Positions 51,134 to 58,564 of a stretch of 64,000 bases of DNA are shown here, piece after piece. The stretch is from Streptomyces humicola. Its GTDB lineage: Bacteria; Actinomycetota; Actinomycetes; Streptomycetales; Streptomycetaceae. The position numbers and the translations under genes were made by a program. The stretch covers positions 451,689 through 515,688 of the forward strand of contig NZ_JANFNG010000001.1 in the NCBI RefSeq assembly GCF_024436035.1, read 5' to 3'. The notes below the pieces were generated by a model, which did no database searches, was not told the origin of the DNA, and saw only the letters and a program-made list of their open reading frames with translations. Positions within the stretch are counted from its first letter, which is position 1. Each line of letters starts with the position of its first letter.

Positions 51134-51669
51134 GCTGCTCCCTCCGCGTCCGCCGCCTGCGCGACCGCCTGCACGATTGACACATACGCACCGCAGCGGC
51201 ACAGGTTGCCGCTCATCCGTTCCCGGATCTCGTCGGCGGTGAGCGGTGGCGGACCTGCCTCGGGCCGAACATCGGCGGTGGCGGCGCTCGGCCAGCCCGC
51301 AGCGTGCTCCTCGATCACCGCGATGGCCGAACAGATCTGCCCCGGTGTGCAGTAGCCGCACTGATAGCCGTCGAGGTCGAGGAACGCCTGCTGTACCGGA
51401 TGCAGCCGCTCACCGTCCGACACGCCCTCGATGGTGGTGATCTCGCGCCCCTCGGCGGCCACCGCGAGCTGCAGGCAGGAGACGGCTCGGCGTCCGTCGA
51501 GCAGCACCGTACAGGCGCCGCACTGGCCCAGGTCGCAACCCTTCTTGGTGCCCGTCAGGTCGAGACGCTCGCGGAGCGCGTCGAGCAGGGTGGTGCGGTG
51601 GTCGACGGGCAGTGTGTGCTTCTCTCCGTTGACGGTGAGGGTGATGACGCCGGCCGTCGAATGGGCCAT
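51130..51669 (-). CDS. [2Fe-2S] subunit of a PaoA/YagT-type aldehyde oxidoreductase
   Basis: 179 residues. The plant-type ferredoxin domain has CDLGQCGACTVLLDG and a distal Cys in VSCLQLA. The second domain has GYQCGYCTPGQICSA and GNLCRCGAYVSIVQA. Two [2Fe-2S] clusters pass electrons from the Mo site. E. coli PaoA has a Tat signal; this protein starts directly at the ferredoxin domain, so it is probably cytoplasmic. It is first in the operon, with the regulated promoter region about 200 bases upstream. Confidence 0.95.
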   Translation of the reverse strand: MAHSTAGVITLTVNGEKHTLPVDHRTTLLDALRERLDLTGTKKGCDLGQCGACTVLLDGRRAVSCLQLAVAAEGREITTIEGVSDGERLHPVQQAFLDLDGYQCGYCTPGQICSAIAVIEEHAAGWPSAATADVRPEAGPPPLTADEIRERMSGNLCRCGAYVSIVQAVAQAADAEGAA

Positions 51670-51875
51670 GCTCAGCCTTCTTTCGCGTGGGTGATGCGCT
51701 GCGGGCGGCGGGGCACGGCCCCGATGCCGACCTGGTGGACCGGGAGCGCAGGCGTCGAACGAGTCTGGCCCGGCCTCGGTCCGGGAGCGGGGGACGCCGC
51801 CTCCCGCGCCGACGGCATGTGCGGTGACCGCACCAGGTGTCTCCAGCGGCTGCACGTGCCGCTATGGTGAACCTA

Positions 51876-51893
51876 ACCGGACAGCTGTCCACC
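51876..51893. promoter_or_regulatory. TetR operator, copy 1
   Basis: ACCGGACAGCTGTCCACC contains the perfect palindrome GGACAGCTGTCC. It shares ACCGGACA and TGTCC with the second site; the two centres are 30 bases apart, about three helical turns, so two repressor dimers could bind on the same face. Confidence 0.75.
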
Positions 51894-51905
51894 GACCTCG
51901 AACCT

Positions 51906-51923
51906 ACCGGACAAGTGTCCGGT
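51906..51923. promoter_or_regulatory. TetR operator, copy 2
   Basis: ACCGGACAAGTGTCCGGT is a perfect inverted repeat of 8-base arms with a 2-base centre. It lies 59 bases before the tetR-type gene and on the operon side of the divergent region, so it can control both. Confidence 0.8.
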
Positions 51924-51981
51924 TAGCAAGACCCGGCCCGGCCGTGATTCCCGGAAGCCGTGACTCCTGGAAGGGGGACGA

Positions 51982-52566
51982 GTGCAGCACAAGGAAAAGG
52001 AAGGTGCACCACTGCGCTCGGACGCGCAGCGGAATCGCGAGCGCATCCTGGAGGTGGCACTGGCGGAGCTGACGCGCTCGGCCGACACCCCGCTGAGCTC
52101 GATCGCCAAGAAGGCCGGCGTCGGACAGGGGACGTTCTACCGCAACTTCCCCAACCGCGAGTCGCTCGTGCTGGAGGTCTACCGCCACGAGGTGCAGCAG
52201 GTCGCCGACGCCGCGCCCCAGCTGCTCAGCACCCGCGCACCCGACCAGGCGCTGCGCGAGTGGATGGACCGTCTCGCCCAGTACGCCATGGCCAAGGCGG
52301 GCCTGGCCGACGCGATGCGCAGGGCCACCATCGCACGCGGCACCCTGGCCGGGCTGGGACACGGACCGTTGACCTCGGCCGTCGCGCTCCTGCTGCACGC
52401 GAACGAGGTGGCCGGCACGATTCGCCCGGGAGTGACGCCCGAGGACTTCCTGCTCGCCATCGCGGGCCTCTGGCAGATCGATCCGCGCGGCGAGTGGCGG
52501 CCATGCGCCGGACGGCTTCTGGACCTCGTCATGGCCGGCCTTCGCGCCGGCGCCCCGGGGCGGTGA
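51982..52566 (+). CDS. TetR-family regulator of the aldehyde oxidoreductase operon
   Basis: 194 residues from a GTG start behind GGAAGGGGG. The helix-turn-helix is at about 13-60 (RERILEVALAELTRSADTPL, SIAKKAGVGQGTFYRNFPNRESL). The ligand domain (about 75-190) contains LREWMDRLAQYAMAKAGLA. It is divergent from the PaoABC-like operon with two matched operators in between, so it most likely represses that operon and itself; an aldehyde or aromatic ligand would be expected. Confidence 0.93.
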   Translation: MQHKEKEGAPLRSDAQRNRERILEVALAELTRSADTPLSSIAKKAGVGQGTFYRNFPNRESLVLEVYRHEVQQVADAAPQLLSTRAPDQALREWMDRLAQYAMAKAGLADAMRRATIARGTLAGLGHGPLTSAVALLLHANEVAGTIRPGVTPEDFLLAIAGLWQIDPRGEWRPCAGRLLDLVMAGLRAGAPGR

Positions 52567-52791
52567 CGGCGGAGCTGCCCATGGCTGACTGCAGGTCACG
52601 TCAGCCGTGTGGTGGCGTGGGCTGAAGGCATGCGGCCCTTGATGCGCCGGCGCCCACAGCGAGTCGTCCCGCCAAAGCCCGGCACGGTCAACGGGGCGAC
52701 GTGACACGTGCGCGGAGAGAGGCGTCATCGGGTGCCGTCGGCCACGATGACCACGATGAACGGTGAGCGGAACCCATGACGAGGAGCAGGT

Positions 52792-53289
52792 GTGGTTTTC
52801 CAGGTTGCCGTGTGCGGTCCGGGCGAGTGCTCGGCGCAGGAGCGCGGGCAGGCGTACCGGGTGGGCGAGCTCCTCGCGGAGCACGGCTCAGTGGTGGTGT
52901 GCGGGGGAGGGGCCGGGGTGATGGCCGCGGTGGCGGAGGGCGCGCGGTCGCGTGGTGGGCTGGTGATCGGCATCCGCCCCGACCGGGACCGTGGCACGGC
53001 ATCCCCCCACCTGTCGGCGGTGGTCCTGACCGGCATGGGAGAGGCACGCAACGCCGTCATCGTCGCGAGCGCGGACGCGGTCATTGCCGTCGGGGGCTCC
53101 TGGGGAACGCTCAGCGAGATCGCCCTCGCCAAGCGCCGCGGCGGGATCCCCGTCGTCTCCCTCACCGGCTGGCACCTGACCGACGCCCAGGGCGCCCCCG
53201 TCAGCGGAATCACCTACGTGGCGACCGCGGAGGAGGCCGTCGCCGAAGCTCTCGCGGCACAAGCGTCGCGGGGAGGGCGCGGCGCCTGA
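52792..53289 (+). CDS. TIGR00725 family Rossmann-fold protein
   Basis: 165 residues, GTG start behind AGGAG. It resembles the LOG/YveC nucleotide-binding fold: VAVCGPGECSAQERGQAYRV, VVCGGGAGVMAAVAEGARSRG (shortened) and the characteristic AVIAVGGSWGTLSEIALA, which corresponds to the PGGxGTxxE loop of LOG proteins. The function of TIGR00725 proteins is unknown; nucleotide or phosphoribosyl binding is likely. It stands alone. Confidence 0.9.
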   Translation: MVFQVAVCGPGECSAQERGQAYRVGELLAEHGSVVVCGGGAGVMAAVAEGARSRGGLVIGIRPDRDRGTASPHLSAVVLTGMGEARNAVIVASADAVIAVGGSWGTLSEIALAKRRGGIPVVSLTGWHLTDAQGAPVSGITYVATAEEAVAEALAAQASRGGRGA

Positions 53290-53401
53290 CCGCAGTTCGC
53301 ATCCCGGTGCCAACTCACAGGAATTACTGATCAGTTGGCAGGTGAACGGGGAGTACTCTCGCTGTCGGAGTCTGGGTGAACGAGCCGGAGGGCGGAAGCG
53401 G

Positions 53402-54229
53402 ATGGGTGACCAGGCGGGCAGTGGGTCGGCGCCGGGGATGATCGACTCGACGGTGGCGCACCCGGCGCGGGTGTACAACGCATGGCTGGGTGGCAAGGAC
53501 AACTACGCCGTCGACCGGGAGGCGGCCGAGCTGGCAGCAGCTGCCAATCCGGACATCATCCCGGCCGTCCGGGCCAACCGGGCGTTCCTCGGGCGGGCGG
53601 TGCGGCAGTTGGCCGGGGAGGCCGGGATCCGGCAGTTCCTGGACATCGGGACCGGGATACCCGCCGCGGACAACACCCACGAGGTGGCCCAGGGGACCGC
53701 ACCGACCTCGCGCGTGGTGTACGTCGACAACGACCCCATCGTGTTGACGCACGCCAGAGCGCTGCTCGTCAGCTCCCCGGAAGGCACGACCGACTACATC
53801 CACGCCGACCTTCGTGACGCCGAGAAGATCCTCGCCGCGGCCGAGCGCACGTTGGACCTGTCGCAACCCGTCGTGCTCATGCTCGTGGCGATCCTGCAGT
53901 ACATCCCGGACTCCGACGACCCGCACGGCGTCACTGCCCGCCTCCTGGACGCGCTCGCGCCCGGCAGCCACCTCGTTCTGTCGCACCCGGCGTCGGACAT
54001 CGGCGCCGACGAAGTGGCCGAGTCGATGCGTGTGTACAACGCCCGCGCCGCCAAGCACTCTGCCGCCACGCCGCGTACCAAGGCCGAGGTGTCACGGTTC
54101 TTCGACGGCACGCAGCTGTTGGATCCCGGAGTCGTGTCCCTGCCCGAATGGCGTCCCGACTCGCAGGACGACGCCGGCGGGAGGGTTCCGATGTGGTGCG
54201 GGGTCGGGCGCAAGCCTTCCCTGGCCTGA
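53402..54229 (+). CDS. DUF574 SAM-dependent methyltransferase
   Basis: 275 residues. The ATG at 53402 follows GGAGG; an upstream GTG frame lacks support. DUF574 markers: STVAHPARVYNAWLGGKDNYAVDREAA (shortened at the ends), FLDIGTGIPAADNTHE as SAM loop, VVYVDNDPIVLTHARALL, and VLMLVAILQYIPD. This family is greatly expanded in Streptomyces, with individual members mostly uncharacterised; some sit beside conservon-like operons. The methyl acceptor is unknown. Confidence 0.93.
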   Translation: MGDQAGSGSAPGMIDSTVAHPARVYNAWLGGKDNYAVDREAAELAAAANPDIIPAVRANRAFLGRAVRQLAGEAGIRQFLDIGTGIPAADNTHEVAQGTAPTSRVVYVDNDPIVLTHARALLVSSPEGTTDYIHADLRDAEKILAAAERTLDLSQPVVLMLVAILQYIPDSDDPHGVTARLLDALAPGSHLVLSHPASDIGADEVAESMRVYNARAAKHSAATPRTKAEVSRFFDGTQLLDPGVVSLPEWRPDSQDDAGGRVPMWCGVGRKPSLA

Positions 54230-54305
54230 TCGCCTGACCATGCCGGGGGGGCGATTCCCTCGGAGCGGTTGCCGGTCAGGGGCGCGGCGCCGGCGTCGCC
54301 TCGGC

Positions 54306-54869
54306 TCAGCTGTGCGCAGCCAGCACCGACTGGCGGCACTGGGGGCACCGCTCCCTCCCGCCCCATGCGGTCCAGCCGAAGTCCGCGGGAGTCAGGGACC
54401 TCCCCTCCAACTCGTCGCGGACCGCGACCCGGTAGGCCCACACGGCCTCGATGTACGGATGGTAGGCGTCATGGAAGGCGGGTGATGAGGTGGACGCACC
54501 CGCGGCGACCTCACGGCGCAGCGCGCGAAGCCTTTCGAACATCACCTGGCCGGCGCCGGCAACCGGCGCGCTGGCATCGATGAACAGCCGCTCGCGCACC
54601 TCGTAGAGCCTGGCCTCGACCAGAGCCGCGCGGCTGGCCGCCTCCAGCTCCGTGGCGGCGTCGGGGGACTGCGCGAGCTCGCGCAGCCGGGTGTGCGCGG
54701 TGCCTGCGGCGGCGATGAAATCGATGTACACCTCGCGCCGCCGCGCGCCGAGGCCGCGGTCGTCGTCGTGCCGCGCACGCAAATGGTCGGCCAGAACTGT
54801 GCCGGATATCGCGATCACGGCGCCGCCGAGCGTGGCGACCAACGTCCCCCAGTCCACGTCCACTCCCAC
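54306..54869 (-). CDS. Hypothetical protein with one N-terminal membrane segment
   Basis: About 187 residues. Several GTG codons (54869, 54863, 54857) could start it; I give the longest with purines upstream. WGTLVATLGGAVIAISGTVLA (shortened) is a membrane anchor, followed by a charged helical domain (RREVYIDFIAAAGTAHTRLR, ALVEARLYEVRERLFIDASAP). The C-terminus has CPQC, possibly a metal site or disulfide. I do not recognise the family, although similar short anchored proteins occur in streptomycetes. Confidence 0.7.
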   Translation of the reverse strand: MGVDVDWGTLVATLGGAVIAISGTVLADHLRARHDDDRGLGARRREVYIDFIAAAGTAHTRLRELAQSPDAATELEAASRAALVEARLYEVRERLFIDASAPVAGAGQVMFERLRALRREVAAGASTSSPAFHDAYHPYIEAVWAYRVAVRDELEGRSLTPADFGWTAWGGRERCPQCRQSVLAAHS

Positions 54870-54969
54870 CCCGCCTGCCGACTGTGATGGCACGGTAGCA
54901 CTCGGCCGCACTCCCGCCGTGCGTCAACCAGTCGGATTCCGGTGCGCGCGCCGACACACCGCCGAGACA

Positions 54970-55140
54970 ATGGCTCGGCATCCGGGCGCCGCAGCCAATC
55001 ACAACCAGCACCTGGTGCCCTATGTGTTGCTCGGTGCTTGGTGCCTGGCCGGCACTGCCGCCTTCATCGTGTGGCGCGGACGCCCCCCAGGCGTCCGGGA
55101 GACCGCGGCACCCGCCGCACCAGCGGCACCAGCCGCATGA
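54970..55140 (+). CDS. Possible small membrane protein
   Basis: A 56-codon frame, ARHPGAAANHNQHLVPYVLL then GAWCLAGTAAFIVWRGR, with one membrane helix and an Ala/Pro tail. The ribosome binding site is weak (GCCGAGACA). Short one-helix proteins of this kind do exist, but this could be chance. Confidence 0.35.
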   Translation: MARHPGAAANHNQHLVPYVLLGAWCLAGTAAFIVWRGRPPGVRETAAPAAPAAPAA

Positions 55141-55220
55141 CGCCCGGGCGCGTCACCGACCGGCACGAACAGAACCCATGAGCAGCGCCGTCCCGCCCGG
55201 GGGGAGGCCATGGACGCCAG

Positions 55221-56483
55221 TCAATCAGCCCCCGTTCGGGTTTGGTCGGCCCCGGCGTGTGAAGCCCTTTGCAGGAGCATCCGGCGCTCGCGCGCGTTGT
55301 GGGTCAGGGAGGCCGCGCGCTCGAACTCCCGGCGTGCCTCGTCACGTCGCCCGAGCTGTCCGAGGAGATCCCCTCGCACGCTCGGCAGCAAGTGGTAGTC
55401 CCTGAGAGCACGTTCCGTCGCCAGGGCGTCCACCAGCTTCAGGCCGGCCGCCGGTCCCTGCGACTTCGAGACGGCGACCGCTCGGTTGAGCTCGACCACC
55501 GGGGACGGGGCCACCGCCATCAGTTGGCCGTACAGCGCGGCGATCGTCGTCCAGTCCGTGTCCTCGTAGCGGATCGCCTGTGCGTGGCAGGCGGCGATCG
55601 CGGCCTGGATCGAGTACGGGCCGCGGCCCGCGCGGTGCAGGGCCTCGATGCCGCGGCGGACGAGCATGCGGTTCCACTTGGAGCGGTTCTGGTCGGCGAG
55701 CAGCACCGGTGCGCCGTCGGGGTCCGTGCGGGCGGCGATACGGGAGGCCTGGAACTCCAGGAGCGCGGCCAGGCCGTGGACTTCGGGCTCCTTGGGCATC
55801 AGGCCGGCCAGGACGCGAGCCAGTCGGAGCGCGTCCTCGCACAGGGCGGGGCGCACGAGGTCGTCGCCGGCCGTCGCGGAATACCCTTCGTTGAAGATGA
55901 GGTAGATGACTTCGAGCACCGACGAGACGCGGGCCGCCCGGTCGGAGCCGTAAGGGACATCGAAGGGGACTGCGGCTTTGGCGAGTGCGCGTTTCGCGCG
56001 GACGATGCGCTGGGCGACCGTCGGCTCCGGGGTCAGGAAGGCGCGGGCGATCTCCTGTGTCGTCAGCCCGCCCAGCAATCGCAGGGTGAGCGCAATCCGG
56101 GCGTCCCCCGACAGCACGGGATGGCACGCGGTGAAGATCAGCCGCAGCAGATCGTCGTCGATGTCGTCGGTGTCCGCAGGTTCCGGCGGCGGCACGTCGT
56201 CCAGCGTCCGACCGACCTCGGCGAGCTTGCGCCGGTACGTCTCCTTGCGGCGTACGAGATCGATGGCACGGTGCTTGGCGGTGGCCATGAGCCAGGCGCC
56301 GGGCTTGTCCGGGACGCCCGACTCCGGCCATTGCTCAAGCGCGGCGACCAGGGCGTCCTGCGCGAGTTCCTCGGCGATGCCCACGTCCCGCACGATGCGG
56401 GCGGCACCTGCGATGATCCGCGCGGAATCGATCCTGAAGGCCGCTTCGACCGTTTCGGTCACGTTTGCTGCCGTCACGGTCAC
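55221..56483 (-). CDS. ECF42-type RNA polymerase sigma factor with C-terminal TPR-like domain
   Basis: 420 residues from a GTG start. The sigma part (about 10-190) has regions 2 (ARIVRDVGIAEELAQDALVAAL, PGAWLMATAKHRAIDLVRRKE) and 4 (LRLLGGLTTQEIARAFLTPEPT). A long C-terminal extension of DUF6596/TPR type follows (about 190-420: VLEVIYLIFNEGYSATAGDD, LARVLAGLMPKEPEVHGLAAL, AIAACHAQA, DWTTIAALYGQL), as in ECF42. In that group the extension is needed for activity and the partner is a DGPF protein, encoded here just upstream. Confidence 0.95.
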   Translation of the reverse strand: MTVTAANVTETVEAAFRIDSARIIAGAARIVRDVGIAEELAQDALVAALEQWPESGVPDKPGAWLMATAKHRAIDLVRRKETYRRKLAEVGRTLDDVPPPEPADTDDIDDDLLRLIFTACHPVLSGDARIALTLRLLGGLTTQEIARAFLTPEPTVAQRIVRAKRALAKAAVPFDVPYGSDRAARVSSVLEVIYLIFNEGYSATAGDDLVRPALCEDALRLARVLAGLMPKEPEVHGLAALLEFQASRIAARTDPDGAPVLLADQNRSKWNRMLVRRGIEALHRAGRGPYSIQAAIAACHAQAIRYEDTDWTTIAALYGQLMAVAPSPVVELNRAVAVSKSQGPAAGLKLVDALATERALRDYHLLPSVRGDLLGQLGRRDEARREFERAASLTHNARERRMLLQRASHAGADQTRTGAD

Positions 56484-56537
56484 CCATCAGAGCAGCCGCA
56501 CGGGGAGCGAGCAAGCGGGACCTGGTCAGGGGCGGGC

Positions 56538-56894
56538 TCAGGGCTCCGCAATCTCGCGGACCTCCGCGGTGACGGTCCAGTAGTCCTCGTGGACCTGCAG
56601 GAACCGCTTGGTCCACTCCAGGGCCTCCGCCTTGTCCTTCGCCTGGAGGATGGCATAGCCGCCGACGACCTCCTTGCTCTCTGTGAAGGGCCCGTCGGTG
56701 TAGCTGAGCTTGCCGCCGGACCAGGTGATCCGGGTGCCCTGGGAGGTCGGCGTGAGCCCGGCCGTGTCGAGCATGACTCCGGCCTTGGTGATCTCTTCCA
56801 GAAGGGCGCCCATGCGCTCCATGAGCTCGGGGCTCGGGCCCTCGGCGGGGGCGTTCTGCTCGTCGATGCGGATCAGCGAAAGGTAGCGCGGCAT
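56538..56894 (-). CDS. DGPF/YCII-domain protein, partner of ECF42
   Basis: 118 residues: MPRYLSLIRIDEQNAP, the DGPFTESKEVVGGYAIL signature and a C-terminal EALEWTKRFLQVHEDYWTVTAEVR (shortened). DGPF proteins are the conserved genomic partners of ECF42 sigma factors and usually belong to their regulon. The gene is 54 bases upstream of the sigma gene on the same strand and has the expected ECF42-type promoter in front. Confidence 0.95.
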   Translation of the reverse strand: MPRYLSLIRIDEQNAPAEGPSPELMERMGALLEEITKAGVMLDTAGLTPTSQGTRITWSGGKLSYTDGPFTESKEVVGGYAILQAKDKAEALEWTKRFLQVHEDYWTVTAEVREIAEP

Positions 56895-56945
56895 GGCGAC
56901 TCCTCGGTCAGGAGGGCTGGGGCTTTCCCTGCCTCTCGCCCCTTG

Positions 56946-56973
56946 TGTCGAATGGGAGACGGCCGGATCGACA
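56946..56973 (-). promoter_or_regulatory. ECF42-type promoter (TGTCGA-N16-TCGACA)
   Basis: Read on the minus strand, TGTCGA (56973-56968) and TCGACA (56951-56946) are 16 bases apart, about 50 bases ahead of the DGPF gene start. This agrees with the TGTCGA/CGAC-type promoter reported for ECF42 and implies autoregulation. The two halves also form an inverted repeat. Confidence 0.75.
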
Positions 56974-57051
56974 CCTGCCCCGGAAATTCTTCTGAGAATG
57001 TTCCGCGGTGGCCATCGCGGTGGTCCGGCCGCGGTTCGGGGGGGCCGCGCG

Positions 57052-57860
57052 TCACGGAGCCGCGGCCGTGGTGCCGCGGACGATCAGGTGCGGGGCGAGG
57101 ACGATCTCGCGGGGGGCGGAGCGTTCGCCGTCGAGGCGTTCGACGGCCGCTGCCACGGCGTGGTGGGCCTGCTGCCGGGCGTTCTGGCTGACGGTGGTGA
57201 GGTCGAAACAAGCGAGCCGGGAGAGGACGCTGTCGTCGTAACCGACCACGGAGACCGCGCCGGGCACGTCCACGCCCGAGCGGATCAGTGCACTGAGGAG
57301 TCCCACCGCACAGCGGTCGTTGGAGGCGACCACCGCGCTCGGCAGTCCGTCCTCCGCCAGCAGCTGGTGCGCGGCCCGGGTACCCGCCTCCTCGGTGTGG
57401 TCACCGGACAGGATCCGGATCTGCGAGGCGAGACGGCGGCGCCGCATCGCCGTACGGTATCCGCGGCGCCGGTCCGACGCGATGGTTCCCTTGCCGCCGT
57501 CGATGAAGGCGATGGACCGGTGCCCCAGCTCCACGAGGTGGTCGACGACCTGGCCGAGCCCTTCGTCGTCGGAGGCGCGCACGACGTTCAGTTGCGCGGT
57601 GGAAATCCGACGGACGACGACGACGACCGGCAGTTGGCGGTCGAGTGAGGCGAGGCGGGCGGCGGGGGCCTCGGCCCCCAGCAGGATCAGTGCTTCGGCG
57701 CGCGAATCGAGGAGCGTCTCGACGGCCTGCTTCTCGTCCCGGGTACGGGTCAGGGTGCTGAGCGCGAGATCGTAGCCGAGGCGCTCGGCCTCGGCGTAGA
57801 GGTCCTCGACCCTCGCAGCGGAGAATCCGCCCGGGTGGAGACCGACGACGTCCGGCGCGG
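57052..57860 (-). pseudogene. LacI-family regulator lacking its helix-turn-helix domain
   Basis: About 270 codons of the LacI ligand-binding domain remain: DVVGLHPGGFSAARVEDLY, LDSRAEALILLGAEAPAARL (shortened), the GLGQVVDHLVELGHRSIAFI strand-helix, RRRGYRTAMRR, VVASNDRCAVGLLSALI and VSVVGYDDSVLSRLACFDLT. The 55-60 residue DNA-binding N-terminus is missing; the frame runs instead into the adjacent broken membrane-protein gene. Without that domain it cannot repress. The window has one LacI-type operator (5308-5321), but a link is not shown. Confidence 0.8.
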
Positions 57861-58296
57861 CTCCTGGTCCCCCTACACGTATGCGGGCCTGATGCTCCGG
57901 CACACCGTCGTGCCGATGGCGACTGCGCTGCTGCTGTCACTGGCGTCCGGATGCGTCGTCGTGCTGCTCGGTGGCGGGGTACGTGCCGTGCTCGCCCCTG
58001 CGGCCGTGCCCGCGCTGGTGGCGGCGGCACTGGTCAACGCCTGTCGCGGGGCCGCCAAGCAGCATCTGATGCTGTCGCCGGCCCAGACACCGGTGGGCGG
58101 CGCGGGCCCTGCGGTGTTTCTGCTGTGGTACGCGGCCGGACCGCTGACCGCACTGGCAGCGCTGGCCGTTCCGTTCATGGTTGCGCTGCAGGCGGGGACG
58201 GCTGCGGCGGTGGGCGGCGCGGCGGCGGTGAGCGTCGCAGCCGCGAGCGGGCTGCTGCGCTGGGCGTACGTACGGGCCGGGAAGCTCACGCCCTGA
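57860..58296 (+). pseudogene. C-terminal remnant of a polytopic membrane protein (possibly DUF6297-like)
   Basis: From about 57870 the plus strand reads YTYAGLMLRHTVVPMATALL, then three more hydrophobic segments (GCVVVLLGGGVRAVLAPAAVP, AVFLLWYAAGPLTALAALAVP in part, AAVGGAAAVSVAAASGLL) to RWAYVRAGKLTP. It resembles the last four helices of large ABC-2-type or DUF6297 proteins. The N-terminal hundreds of residues are absent. The start lies at the truncation point of the divergent LacI remnant, so one deletion can explain both losses. Confidence 0.6.
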
Positions 58297-58352
58297 CCCG
58301 ACCGCCTCGGGCGCTGACGGAACGTCGACCACGAGCGCGACCCTTAGGACCT

Positions 58353-58469
58353 GCGGTCACCCGCATTCTGGTCAAGCTCGACCTGCGGGATCGCACCCAG
58401 GCCGCGGTCTACGCGTAGGAGGAGGGCGCCTTGTGCCCGGGAGGCGCGTCGTTCCGCGGCCGGGCGTAG
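58353..58469 (+). pseudogene. LuxR/NarL-type response regulator, C-terminal remnant with in-frame stop
   Basis: AVTRILVKLDLRDRTQAAVYA, ended by TAG at 58416-58418, is the recognition helix and last helix of a NarL/LuxR DNA-binding domain (normally followed by YE). After the stop the same frame continues EEGALCPGGASFRGRA. The receiver domain and the first part of the helix-turn-helix are missing. The piece lies between the membrane-protein remnant and the S53 protease gene. Confidence 0.7.
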
Positions 58470-58564
58470 GGTTTCCGGCAACCTCCGTGCTGCAGCGGGG
58501 GGTTGACGCACACGCACCGGTTCGCATGCGGGCCGTACGTTCTCGTCCGCCTTGGAGGCGCCTG

